Of a stretch of 64,000 nt of DNA, positions 33,855 through 44,758 are shown piece by piece (the stretch's first letter is position 1; the number at the start of each line of letters is the position of its first letter). The translations under genes and the position numbers were made by a program. The DNA is from Gloeopeniophorella convolvens (lineage: Eukaryota; Basidiomycota; Agaricomycetes; Russulales). The DNA lies in NCBI GenBank assembly GCA_022496205.1, contig WTXD01000008.1, positions 186,001 to 250,000 of the forward strand, written 5' to 3'. A model generated the notes under the pieces. The model was not told where the DNA came from. It made no database searches and worked only from the letters and a program-made list of their open reading frames with translations.

Positions 33855-36800
33855 ATGCCTCAGTACGTCCTACGAGAAAAACCTACTATCGACGACGCAT
33901 CATGGGAGTTCTCCGGCATCCCTGCGGAGTATCTCGTTGCGCCGCCCTCTCTCCACCCTGCAAATACACCTCGGAAGGGAAAGCTCATTCTATTTTCGCC
34001 TGAAAAGATCACCCTTGAGCTGCAACGTTTCTCGAGCAACCGAGTTGTTATCAACGATGATGTTTCTAAACTCGTTTCTGTATCCTTCGCTCGGTTCCGG
34101 TTTCCCGATGTCAAGCCATCAATCTCCACCGAGTATATGATGAGGTTTTTCAAGGCGGGGCTCTTCCTGAACGGTGTTCAGTACCGATTCTTTGGTCATG
34201 GAAACAGTCAGATGGTATGTTTTAATTCAGCGTGGAACCATGCCCTAACTGCCGAGTGCAGAGAGGCCGAGGTTGTTACTTGAGGGAAGCGGATACCGAC
34301 GAGGAACTAGATCGCCGCATCTACGCTATGGGCGACCTCGAGAAAATCATGAACGTTGCCAAGCGTGAGTACGCATCTTACACCTTCGACTGGGTGTTCT
34401 GTTGACGACGTGCATGATGGAAATCCAGGCGCAAAGCGCATTGGTCTTCTTTTCTCAGGGGCTGAGATCGACTACAACCTCGATCCCCGCTACGTTGGTG
34501 ACATTGACGACCTCACCACTGGCGATGAGAACTTTTCTGACGGCTGCGGCCTGATCTCGAGGCGGCTGAGGCATGTCCGAGCGTCTTATACACGGTTCTA
34601 CGCTAAACCGGATTTAGCATGCAAATCAGCAGAGAAAAGCGGATCGTATATCAAGGCAAAGCTTACACACCGGTTGTGATGCAGATAAGGTCATTCTGTC
34701 TCCTTCGTATCGAATACATCACCCGTTGACAGCGGTCTTCGTAGATACAAAGGGTACAAGGTGACCAAATGCGCACACCCTTGGGTCATTGGCCTAGCTC
34801 AATGTTGTCACAGGGGGTCGTCATGCTACACCCTGAGCTAGACAAAGAGAAGAAGCATCTCATCGAATTTCGCAAGAGTATGAAGAAGTTCAACGCCACT
34901 GCCGACAATATATTTGCGGTAGTGGCGTACTCCGTTCCTTATTCGTTTGGCAGGCTCAATAATGAGATTGTGGTGTTACTCTCGAGCCTGGGAATCTCGA
35001 ACGAAACATTCATAGCCAAGCAGGGAGAGTATTTCAGGTGGATACAGGAAGCATCACAAGACCCTATCAAGGGCTTTGAATTCCTGTCAAGCATGGGCAA
35101 GCAGTCCACCGCGGAGAAATTACTTCTGCAGGGCTTGGATACACCTAACATCCTCAAAGAGATTCGTGCTTCCCAGATGTCAGAAGTCTCAGCATTCAGG
35201 AAAAACGATGACCTGAAAAAGGAAAGGGTACGGATGCTCATTCACAAATCGCGGCGTCTTTTCGGTGTCGCCGACCCGTATCGGGTTCTCCGCGAGGGAG
35301 AAGTTCATGTTCGGATCACTACTTCACGGAATGGTGCATCGACCATCCGAGGAATGGAGGTTATTGTCGTTCGTAACCCATGCCTGCATCCAGGTAAATA
35401 TTGAGGTCGTTCTGCTGCATCTTCATTTCGTCGGTTATGTCTGATACTCACTCATGTTGGCATATAGGGGATATTCTGAAGCTTAAGGCTGTCGACAACC
35501 CGAAGCTCGCACACCTCGTCGATTGTGTGGTATTTGCATCTGTCGGTCGACGTGCAGCGCCGTCCATGAGTTCAGGCGGTGACCTTGACGGTAAGGGTTT
35601 GGTCTTCATCCTTAGAAAGAACCCATGTCCCATGCAAGCTTACTCTCCCAGGGGATGAGTATTTTGTGTGTTGGGACCCAAGCCTGATTCCCGCACGAAT
35701 TGCAGAGGTATGTCGCTGTTGCATTGTTCACCATGCAGTTGCCGGATAACTCAGTTCCCAGTCGTACACTTACCCTCCAAACAAGGAGCCGCCACCGCCG
35801 CTCCGCATAACCCGGCAGGACCTCGCTCGTCATTTTGCTTTTTATAATGGGTGCGTAATGAAAATAAGGAAATATTCATCTAACCCCACATAGCTCCGGC
35901 ATGGCCCAGACATCTGCCTTGCATAACAAATGGGCGAGATACTCTCCCGACGGAGCCTTGTGCAAGGAATGTCAGGAACTGAATGCACTGTACTCCCAAG
36001 CCGTAGACGGAGCCAGAGTCACCATACCTGACCGCCTCCGTGCCCCTCCGGTTCCTGAGGATGAGTCCCAATTCGTCCTGAACCAGTTGTTCTCACACAC
36101 CCGAACTTTCGCAGAGGGATTCCTCGTTGCTGAAGGTGGCGCACCCACCGCCGAGCTACCTCCCGAGACGGCAGATGAGCTCATCGTCCAACTTTTGTCA
36201 GTGAAGGAACCCACAGTATCTGAGTACAAACTTATCAACATTGCGCGCGGAATCGCCCGCAAGTACAATATTGACTTCCGCCGCTTCCTCTCTCATGTTA
36301 ACTTCGGGGCGCTCATGACTCATGAAAAATATGAGCTGGCGGCGACTCTGGATGTCGACCCAGCCACCGAAGCGTACATGTGGAACAGCCTCCTCAGATC
36401 AGACATCCTCGCGGTTCGAGACCTTACGGACAGAAATCTCGGTGGCCCATTAAGGGTTCAGCGGCTCTTTTCCTCAAAGTCGTTAGGCCTCACCGCGTTC
36501 TTCGACTATCTGGGTCGTGCTATCCGCGACTTCACAAGGAAGCTGCTTATCATCAAGGTCTGTCCCCTGTAAAGATACCTTATCTTCCATATGCTAATCA
36601 TGGCTTCAGCTTGATGAGAGATTTTCACTCGTCATCTTTATCCGCGGAGATATACAATGGGGAGAGGACACACCCGTCGATGGAGAACACATCGTTGCCG
36701 CCTCTTTCATGAAGGAGTCCGCGTTGACCATACCCACCTTCAAGTACTTCTCCCCAGGGTTTCGCCTGCACTGCAGCGACGGGAACCTGCAGCTTTTCAA

Positions 36801-39800
36801 TCAACAGCGCGCCAATACTTTCGTTCACATTCGAAAGCCACCTATCAACTCAGGGGAGGAGATGATCACCAGTATTGCGCTGCAACAGTTGTCCGCACGA
36901 GTGCAACGGGTACGTCACATTTTCTGCATCCCCGTCAGTCTAGTAATTTGCAAAAGCAAATGGGGAGGGTCAACAGGACGCCAGTGGTGGCTGTAGAAAT
37001 CCATGTTGTCTCTAATCGCGATCGGGTTGCTCACCAGCTCTTCGATCTTCGCTTTGAACGGTGAGCCTCATCAAGCTGCCGATTCCCAATAACTCACACA
37101 CATTATCTTGTCAGCGTACCCACCGAAGAATACGTCAAGCGCTTTGCTCACCAAGCGAGCACGTTTCAGCTGAACAAATTGGAGGACTTAGACTCGGACT
37201 CTCTAAACGACGTCCAACGCGACTTCTTCGAATTAACGGATAGTCAAGCCAAGAGCTACTTGGACTCGCCAACTGTCACGACGACAGCTCTAGATGACTG
37301 CGCGGAGATTGCGTGGAAGTTTCATGTTGAAGACAGGCTATTCTGGATCTTCAAGGCCGCCCTTGCGCGACAACCGCTTGATGAAGAATTTCTTCACAAA
37401 TGGCTAGAACGCCATCCTCTTCTAGCTTACTGCGCCCTGAAGGCTTTTCCTCCGTCTGACAGCGGGAAACTGCCGGACGAAGTCAGCTTCCTAGACAACG
37501 CACTTGTTCAACAGATCATTCGGTCAGCAAATGTCGTAGCGATAGCCGCGCTTGCCGCCTTCGAGAAGCTCCGTGACACCATCGCTTCACTCAGTATCAA
37601 ACAGTACCTAGACCTTCTGGACCTAGTCCCCCTAGCCGTGCGCTCGCCTCAGCTTGTGCAGGAGGTCCTCTTTGTCTTGCATGAATGCCGCGAAGGGGCA
37701 AGGTCCGAATCGGATATGATGACATATATCCACAAGCGGGCCCTCGCGGTTGCTTGTGATCGAGCTGAAGAGGCTGGAGACGAATGTCCTTGCGACGAGG
37801 ACGGGAATCTCAAAAGACAACGCAAGGCTCCGGCACTTGTTCCCTTGCTGCCAGGAAAGGACAGTCTCTCAAACGTCATCGCGCATATCAGAGTAGACGC
37901 CCAAACATCTGTTCGTCTCCATTCGCATGTTCGTCTGCGGTCGGCCTCGCGGCCGGAGAAGGGAGACATGCAGGCGGTCACCATGGACGGCGTAGTCACC
38001 CTATCCCAAGCTGGCGAGGTCAGAATCTCCTTAATCCATACACCTCCTCCAGAGTATACTTCGATGCAGTGGTACCTCTATGACGCTGGAAGTATTGGTG
38101 AGGCGCCCATTCTGAAAGCTTGGTATATCTCTTATATCCTCTAGCTACCTTCAGGGCTATGATAGATGCTTTGGGTAAATTGGCGAGGGATAAGTCTGAG
38201 AGCTGCCGGTTCTACCGCAAGCTCATTTCTTCTGCTACCGAAGACGATGGCCAGCCCGACGCTGATACAGTCCAAGAAGACCCGCCGGCTCCTGATTCTG
38301 GAGCAAATGATACGGTAATCTCAAGCGCCGATCTCAACGCAAGTCAAAGAGCGGCTGTGCTGGAGAGCAACTCAGCTCAGCTTTCACTGATCTGGGGACC
38401 CCCAGGTGGGTAGCATTTTATTACGGGAACATAGATATCTTAAGGCGCAAACAGGGACAGGGAAGACGACCGTAGTGGTCCAGATTCTTCGTATGATGAT
38501 GATGAATCTGCCTGAACATTCCAAAATCTTGATGACTGCTTCAACGAACAATGGTGAGCACATCAGTCACTCGGAGTAGGTGTTATCATTCTCAGGCGTC
38601 CACAGCGGTTGACAATGTCCTCGAACGATTCGTGAAACTCAACCGGGATGAGAGACTCTGCTCCCCCGAAAGGATCATACGTTTTGCTACGGACAGGTCC
38701 AAGGTGACCAAAGCTCTGCAAAGCTTCACTATTGAAGGCCGCGTTGGTGGAGAAATAATGCGCGATTCGAAGCGACGAGAGAAGGCAGAGAAGCTCGTTG
38801 AAGGGGCTGCAATTGTGTTCACTACGTGTGCAGGCGCCGGTCTTGGGATCCTGCGCACCTACAACTTTGACCTTGTTCTGATCGATGAAGCCTCCCAAGT
38901 GACCGAGCCTGTGGCTTTGATACCTCTCGTTAAGGGCTCCACCCGGGCTGTGCTCGTAGGAGATCAGTACGTCCCACCGAGTCCGAATTCTTATGATACT
39001 GTCTGTTACTGAACACCTTTGCAGTGTCCAGCTACGGCCTATGGTGCGTTCTCTTGGTCACGCCCTCCAGCACGATGTCTCGTTATTCGAGCGCCTCTAC
39101 ACGGGACCCCTTTCCGCTGGGATTGCACGCACCATGCTGGATGTGAGTGAATCATCAATTCCTGTCTGAGGAATCTCACATTATAAATAATGCCAGGTCC
39201 AGTATCGCTTCCCGGAGCATCTGGCGCGGTTCCCTTCCGCCGAATTCTACGATGGTCGACTCCAGACTGGCACCAGAAATACAGACGAGCTTCTTCGCGA
39301 CTTACTGCATTCGAAGTTCCCATGGCCCCAGCATGACGGTGCGGTGCAACCGGTGGTGTTCGTTCAATGTTCAGCAGAGGAAGACTACGGCGGCATGTCA
39401 AAAAGCAACGAAGGCCAGGCGGAGCTCATCAAGCAGATCATCAAGCTCCTCCGCACTAGCGCGGCAGACGGAACGATGCTCGAGAGTGCGCCTCAAATCA
39501 CGGCACTATCCCCTTACACGAAACACGCGAAGCTACTGCAACACACCATCCCGGCCTCGGCTTCCGTCCCGAGTTTCACGATCGACTCGTTTCAGGGCAG
39601 AGAAAGCGACATCATCATCTTCTCGACAGTACGCTGCAACACCAGTAACGATATAGGGTTTGTAGAGGACGCCCGGCGGCTGAACGTAGCATGGACACGT
39701 GCAAAGCTCGCGCTGATCGTGGTGGGTGATCGGAGGACTATGACCGCCAGCGGAGGGCTCTGGAAAAGAGCCATCGACGCGTGTGTTGAAGTGAAGCTCG

Positions 39801-39826
39801 AAGATTTGGAAGGGAGCGCAACCTGA
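33855..39826 (+). CDS. Fusion of cellular RNA-dependent RNA polymerase and SF1 helicase
   Basis: Predicted 1,691-residue protein; 18 exons sum to 5,076 bases with no internal stop. Residues 1 to about 640 match the catalytic part of eukaryotic silencing RdRPs (Rdp1, QDE-1, SAD-1, plant RDRs): FSDGCGLIS, VVMQIRYKGYKGVVMLHPE, RKSMKKF, RNPCLHPGDILKLKAVD and the active-site motif SGGDLDGDEYFVCWD, with DLDGD at residues 463-467. A middle part (about 640-1280) has no recognised fold. The C-terminus is a superfamily 1 (Upf1-like) helicase: motif I GPPGTGKTT (1287-1295), TASTNNAVDNV, motif II VLIDEASQ, motif III LVGDHVQLRP, QYRFPEHL, TIDSFQGRESDIIIFS and NVAWTRAK. Its closest functional analogues are Hrr1 and SAD-3, the helicase partners of RdRPs. 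A role in making double-stranded RNA for silencing is inferred. Intron 3 (34571-34617) needs a GC donor. Confidence 0.88.
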
Positions 39827-40315
39827 ACGTATGACCCCTGCTATGTAAACCCCTGTATTGTCCTGCAGTAGCTTGTAACGCTGGAAGTTCTACATGTTTT
39901 CTTGAATGATCTGACATATTCGCTCAATAGCCAATCAGTTGTCAGTTAGGTCGTGCAACGCAGCTGACCTGCAATGCCGCATACACGTTGCTCTCCTTCA
40001 CGTCACTCGAAAGTTCGGGCACTGTGTGCCAAATTTGGAAGACAGCCATTCAGGGCGTCCTCGCTCGGCGAACGGACAGTAAACGTACCAGGCGCTGGCA
40101 CGCAGCCACCTCGATCTGGACCATACGGCACGATTTCCTTCCGAGCGTTGTACAGCTCCCTGGGGTACATGCGCGCATCAGCACTCCCCTGTGTTGTCGG
40201 AATTGAGTGAAGTGCTGTAGCTGCACGCTGCAGCCTTGCGGTTACAATAAAGCCGCTCAATCCGGCTAACCCTCCCACATCTAACACCCCTCCTCCCTAT
40301 TCCCTCGTCGACGAC
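39827..40315. other. Intergenic, nothing seen
   Basis: Between the RdRP-helicase gene and the first WHPDRF-domain gene, both on plus. It should contain a 3' untranslated region and a promoter. No motif-bearing frame. Confidence 0.45.
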
Positions 40316-41158
40316 ATGGAGAGAAGCAGCACCATCTTTGCCGTTTCGTCGAATCTCCACGACAACCCGCACAATCGCAGTCGATATCACCGCGCCGCCG
40401 GCACTCCTACAGCCCAGGATAGCAGCATGTCCTGGAGACATGCAGCATCGACATACGCGTGGATCGTAGAGCAGGAGCTTGCAGCCATGTCAAGAGAGGT
40501 GGCGGAGACACGCCGGTGGGTGTTCGAGCAGCAGGTCCACTTCGGCTTGTTGCCCAAGTCCGACGCAAGACGGACCACGCAGAAACGGCGGCGGGACGCC
40601 GGCCCGGGAGGCCAGGAAACCGACGAGACTGCACGACTGGGGGAACGCTCTCGCGCAGCGCGGCGAGATGCGGAACGGGACAGATTGCAGCGGGACTTCG
40701 AGCAGATGGAGGCGAGGTGGCGAGAGAGGCCCTACCGGGAGGAGAGGCGGCGGCGGCAGGACCGCCAACGTCCTGAAGACCGGAAGGCAACGGAGAAGCA
40801 GAAGCAAGGGGAAAGGCGGCGTCAGGAAGAGGCGTGGAAGACATACGAACGCCGATGGGCGACGATTGTGGGCGAGGGCGGTTCGCTCAGATTCAAATCC
40901 ATTCCTTGGCCCACGGTTACGCCACCGAGGGATGTTGGGGAGATCACCGCAGAAGCCGTTGCAAGGTTCATTCTGTCCCCCGCGCACTCAGAAGGAGTGT
41001 CGCGAAGAGATAGAATCAAGGGAGCGTTGCGGCGATGGCATCCGGATAGGTTCGGGCGGTTACTGAACAGAGTTAAAGAGAAGGACCGAGGAGCTGTGGA
41101 GCGAGGGGTCGGCATAGTGGCCAGGTGCCTCAACGACCTTCTCGCTAAGGAGAAGTAG
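40316..41158 (+). CDS. Coiled-coil protein with C-terminal WHPDRF (NFKBIL1-like) domain, copy 1
   Basis: Intronless gene for a predicted 280-residue protein. The middle (about residues 70-180) is an extremely basic and acidic, probably coiled-coil helix rich in Arg/Glu. The last 100 residues contain SIPWPTVTPPRDVGEI, RDRIKGALRRWHPDRFGRLL and GVGIVARCLNDLLAKEK. This layout (Arg/Glu helix, IPWP, RWHPD(K/R)F, ALN-like end) resembles the C-terminus of NFKBIL1-type proteins. The HPD tripeptide recalls J-domains but lacks their full helical frame. A paralogue sits 1.6 kb downstream on the other strand. Function is unknown. Confidence 0.75.
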   Translation: MERSSTIFAVSSNLHDNPHNRSRYHRAAGTPTAQDSSMSWRHAASTYAWIVEQELAAMSREVAETRRWVFEQQVHFGLLPKSDARRTTQKRRRDAGPGGQETDETARLGERSRAARRDAERDRLQRDFEQMEARWRERPYREERRRRQDRQRPEDRKATEKQKQGERRRQEEAWKTYERRWATIVGEGGSLRFKSIPWPTVTPPRDVGEITAEAVARFILSPAHSEGVSRRDRIKGALRRWHPDRFGRLLNRVKEKDRGAVERGVGIVARCLNDLLAKEK

Positions 41159-41661
41159 AGGTGTGTTCCTCATTGCCGCCGTATCTTACAGAGACTGATT
41201 CAAAGCCGAAGCGCTTGAGCTGTCTCGGAGGGAAACTCTGGACTGAATGCTTCATACGAGCCGCGCCGCCGAGGAATTGACGCAGCAACGAGATATACCT
41301 TCATTCGACCACGATTTCTTAATTTCTGTTTATCGCGGACATTCTTCAATGACATCGTAGTGGAAAGACGCGATGCTAGCGGCCCTCATCTCCGCACGTC
41401 ATTAGTGATAAGAGGAGAAGATAGGGTGTAGATTTCGTCGAACCGGTCAGAGCGTCGTACTACAGACGATAGCTTTGGCGTCTGAGGATGAGGCCAAGCA
41501 AACCAGTGACATCTGAATCGGCCCGAGGGACGCGTAGGCGAGGGCACGTGAGCCCCAATCCCTCTTATGTAAGTTTGTCTTACTCACACTTATTTCCCTC
41601 CCGCCGAGTCGAGTCCGTCATCGCGTTCTGCGCACTCCCCTCCTCCCACTCGTCCATCAAA
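41159..41661. other. Promoter region of the MIA40 gene
   Basis: A 503-base gap between the first WHPDRF-domain gene and the MIA40 gene. A pyrimidine-rich stretch precedes the MIA40 ATG. No other feature recognised. Confidence 0.45.
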
Positions 41662-42467
41662 ATGTTCCGCAACATTGCAAGGGCGTCTTTGCGACGCGGT
41701 CTTCACACTGCGCGTCCCGTCAGCGTTTCTGCTGGCTTCTCGCGGCATAGATTGGCTATGGCAGCTGGTGCATCTGTTGCTGCCGCTGCATACCTGGGTT
41801 GGCGAATGACCACAGACAATCAAGCTATTGCTCTTGATTCGGATACCTGTGTGTTGGGTCTCCTTTTTCTTTTTCTACGTGTTTCTGATACCTTTCATAG
41901 CTGCGCCGAGAGCCACCGAAACGACTGGGCACCCCTCCACTTCCGAGCCCTCGGGCTCTTCGCCGGTGTCACCGTCAGAGAACCCAGAGCAAGAGCAACA
42001 ACTCTCGGATGCTACGGAAGGCATTCCTTCAGAAGAGGAGGCTGCTTCTCAAGGTGCTTTCGACCCCGTTACGGGAAAAATCAACTGGGATTGCCCTTGC
42101 CTCGGTGGAATGGCCTATGGTCCCTGCGGCATGCAATTCCGCGAAGCGTTCTCCTGTTTCGTCTTCTCCGAAGAAGAGCCCAAAGGCATTGATTGCGTCG
42201 AGAAGTTTAAAGCAATGCAGGATTGCTTCAAAGAGAACCCTGATGTCTACGGCGAAGGTAAGTAGCACCGCTTTCATCCCCTAAGTCGCTGATCGACGTG
42301 GCCTGGCTGTGAAACTAGAAATCATGAGGGATGACGACGAGGAAGAGGAGCTCACTGCCCCGTCTTCCGCTCCAGAAGATACAATTCCGGCCTTAAATCC
42401 CGCCCCATTGGCCAGTTCCGTTGTAGAGCCCTCCCCATCACTTCAAGCGACTCCCGAGTCCGCTTGA
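41662..42467 (+). CDS. MIA40: Mitochondrial intermembrane space import and assembly protein Mia40
   Basis: Predicted 230-residue oxidoreductase that inserts disulfides into cysteine-motif proteins entering the mitochondrial intermembrane space. Exons are 41662-41848, 41901-42257 and 42319-42467. The N-terminus is a basic presequence ([15 protein letters not shown]) followed by a hydrophobic anchor around [14 protein letters not shown], as in fungal membrane-bound Mia40. An acidic Ser/Glu linker leads to the catalytic CPC motif in [11 protein letters not shown] and the twin CX9C helices ([11 protein letters not shown] and [11 protein letters not shown]). All six core cysteines are present. A short acidic C-terminal tail ends in TPESA. 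The gene is bracketed by two paralogous WHPD(K/R)F-domain genes facing inward. Confidence 0.95.
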
Positions 42468-42793
42468 AGCAGTGCCCTTGCTGGTATCATTATTACTCAC
42501 CACTCACTGCAATTCGCAAAATTAGACCACTTACTCTACAGCCATATCGCACTGCATACTTGCAATCTTGCATCTACACGTGTCAGTCAAAACATCCCTT
42601 GATTCTGGTTAACCCGCGAACTGCTTCTGGATCTTATATCCAGCACATGGCGCTCCCCAAAGAGAACTTTACGTCTAGCATGCATATATCAAGTACGCTG
42701 GTTAATTAGCTCTGTACGCGGATCTAGCCTTCGGGACCACAGCAATAATAGTAATATAGAGGCACAATGTGCGACATCAGCCGGACCTATACC
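42468..42793. other. Convergent 3' region
   Basis: A 326-base stretch between MIA40 (plus) and the second WHPDKF-domain gene (minus), expected to carry both 3' untranslated regions. AT-rich near 42700-42780. No gene seen. Confidence 0.45.
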
Positions 42794-43729
42794 CTATCCT
42801 TGGTTTTCTTTTTCCAGCAGCTCGTTCAGACATCGCGCTACGATACCCATACCCTCCACTACCGCCTCCCTATCACTCTCTATGACTAGACTGAGTACGC
42901 GTGTGAATTTATCTGGATGCCAGCGTCTCAACGCAGCGCGGATCCTGTCCCTTGGCGGCACGTCGGGCGAATGCGCTGACGATAACAAAAACTTGCGGAT
43001 TGCTTCGACCCGCAACTCGCTCGGATGCCGCGGTGGATCCATCACCGGCCACGGGATGCGGTCGAAGGCGAGCGCGCTGTGCAGCCCAAACCCGCGCTGC
43101 GAGTGCGCCCGGCTGAGCACGGCCCAGCGTGCCTCGTATACGCGCCATGCCTCGGCGAGCGCCCGCGCCCGCCGCATTCGTTCCCGCCGCCGCTCCTCGC
43201 GCTCGGCCTGCATCTGCGCCAATTGCCGTCGTCGCGCTTCCTCGGCGATACGCCGCGCCTCCGCCAGGCGCGCTTCCTCTCGCTGGCGCTGTTCGCGCTC
43301 CTCTGCCATCTTCCGCGATGCGCGCTCGCGCTCACGTTCGCGCGTGTATGCGTGTCGGGTCTCCTTCTCTGAAGGTGACCGCAGCGGTGATGGGGGAGGC
43401 GAGTTCAGCGGCGCGAGCGGCGGGCGCTTTGCATGCGGCGATGCAGACGCAAGCGGCGTCAATTTTGGGCTTGGCCCTGACGTGTACGGCGACGCTGGGG
43501 CTGTCGTCCGTAACGGAAACACACGTGGGCACGGGAGGAAAACGAGAGGAGTCTTCAGCCATCGCGCAGTGTACACGACGTAGAATTTGCGCGCACCGTA
43601 TCCATTGGTCTCCTTCCGGCGCCCTGCGCCAGAATGACCGCCGCCGATGACGATTTCGACGCTTGCGAATGCGCCGGGGTCGACGGTCACGACGAACCCG
43701 CGGCCAAACGAATACGTGTAATGCGGCAT
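42794..43729 (-). CDS. Coiled-coil protein with C-terminal WHPDKF (NFKBIL1-like) domain, copy 2
   Basis: Intronless gene for a predicted 311-residue protein. It begins MPHYTYSFGRGFVVTVDPGAF, then a Pro/Ser-rich segment (about residues 75-125), an Arg/Glu-rich helix, and a C-terminus with FDRIPWPVMDPPRHPSEL, RDRIRAALRRWHPDKFTRVL and GMGIVARCLNELLEKE. The last 100 residues align well with the protein encoded at 40316-41158, including the RDRI, LRRWHPD(K/R)F and GIVARCLN blocks, while the N-termini differ completely. The two genes are therefore paralogues with different leaders, in inverted orientation. Local GC content is high. No enzymatic motif; function unknown. Confidence 0.78.
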   Translation of the reverse strand: MPHYTYSFGRGFVVTVDPGAFASVEIVIGGGHSGAGRRKETNGYGARKFYVVYTARWLKTPLVFLPCPRVFPLRTTAPASPYTSGPSPKLTPLASASPHAKRPPLAPLNSPPPSPLRSPSEKETRHAYTRERERERASRKMAEEREQRQREEARLAEARRIAEEARRRQLAQMQAEREERRRERMRRARALAEAWRVYEARWAVLSRAHSQRGFGLHSALAFDRIPWPVMDPPRHPSELRVEAIRKFLLSSAHSPDVPPRDRIRAALRRWHPDKFTRVLSLVIESDREAVVEGMGIVARCLNELLEKENQG

Positions 43730-44758
43730 CTCGAGTGTCGGTCGAGGTTGGCGAACGGCCTGGAATCGACGCGCGCGGGCTTGAGGTCGCCTATCCGGCA
43801 GTGAGTGTAGTGTGTGTCGCGGGCGGGGGCGCGAGCCATGTTGCTTTTTATCCGAGTCGCTTGGCGGCAGGACAGTTCAACGGACGCCCTGCGCGTGCCG
43901 CCTGCGCGTCTCACGTTCTCATTCTTTGCGGCGAGGCGGCCGCGTGGCGGGAAAATACGCCGTGCCCATGGGGGGCGCCATGCCATAAACTTCGCGGCAT
44001 GTCGGTTCTCCCTTGATTCTCCCAACGCAATAGGCGTGGTCTGCCAGTGGTTTACACCTTGTGCCCCTCGTTCGTGCCCCCTGGTTATTTGGTGCGCAGT
44101 GCATGCGGGTTACCGTGCCGAGCTCATGAGATGTCGGCCAGCGCAAGGTTGCATTGGGAGCCCAGGCGTGATCGTGCATGTTCGTTTCTCGCCAATTAGG
44201 CGCCCGCTCGCGCGTAAGCAAGTCGTGCGTGTGCGTGGGCGTGTTTGGTGATCGCAAAGATCAGATGTGTCCAGATGAATCATCTCCTCTGTGCATGTCC
44301 GAAGGTCTGCCTGACTGATCCGACCACGCTTCCAGTCCTTGCGACGCCATCACAAATCACTGATACTTATACAGGCAGGTTGGCCCGTTACCCTCCCAAT
44401 GCTGACGCACTCCCCTGCCTCTAGGCAGTTTTTGTATGCGGCGTCCAGTTCATAAGCCAATACCCAAGCAGAGTACGATAGTATAATACAATGAGGAGCA
44501 CATGCGGCCCACCTCCTTGAGAACAATGCGCGGGGGCGAAAGCACAGAGTACTTGATTACCACAGCACGGCCATGGCGGTATTGTACGATGCCGCTGCGC
44601 CGGCCGGGGGGCAGGGCGGATAACAAGTGCCGAGCAACCATCAGAAGAATAACAACACACAGAGACGCGTCACATTGAGGAAAGGAAAGGAACAGGGTTT
44701 CACACGCCAGAGCTGGTGGGGCGTCAGACCTGAGCGTTTCCGCGAGGCAGCAACACAC
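43730..44758. other. Intergenic, no gene supported
   Basis: About 1 kb between two minus-strand genes: the promoter side of the second WHPDKF gene and the 3' side of the Ser-rich surface-protein gene. It is GC-rich with CpG-dense runs near 43800-44000. Frames on both strands (43663-44016, 43814-44251) have no motif. Confidence 0.45.
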
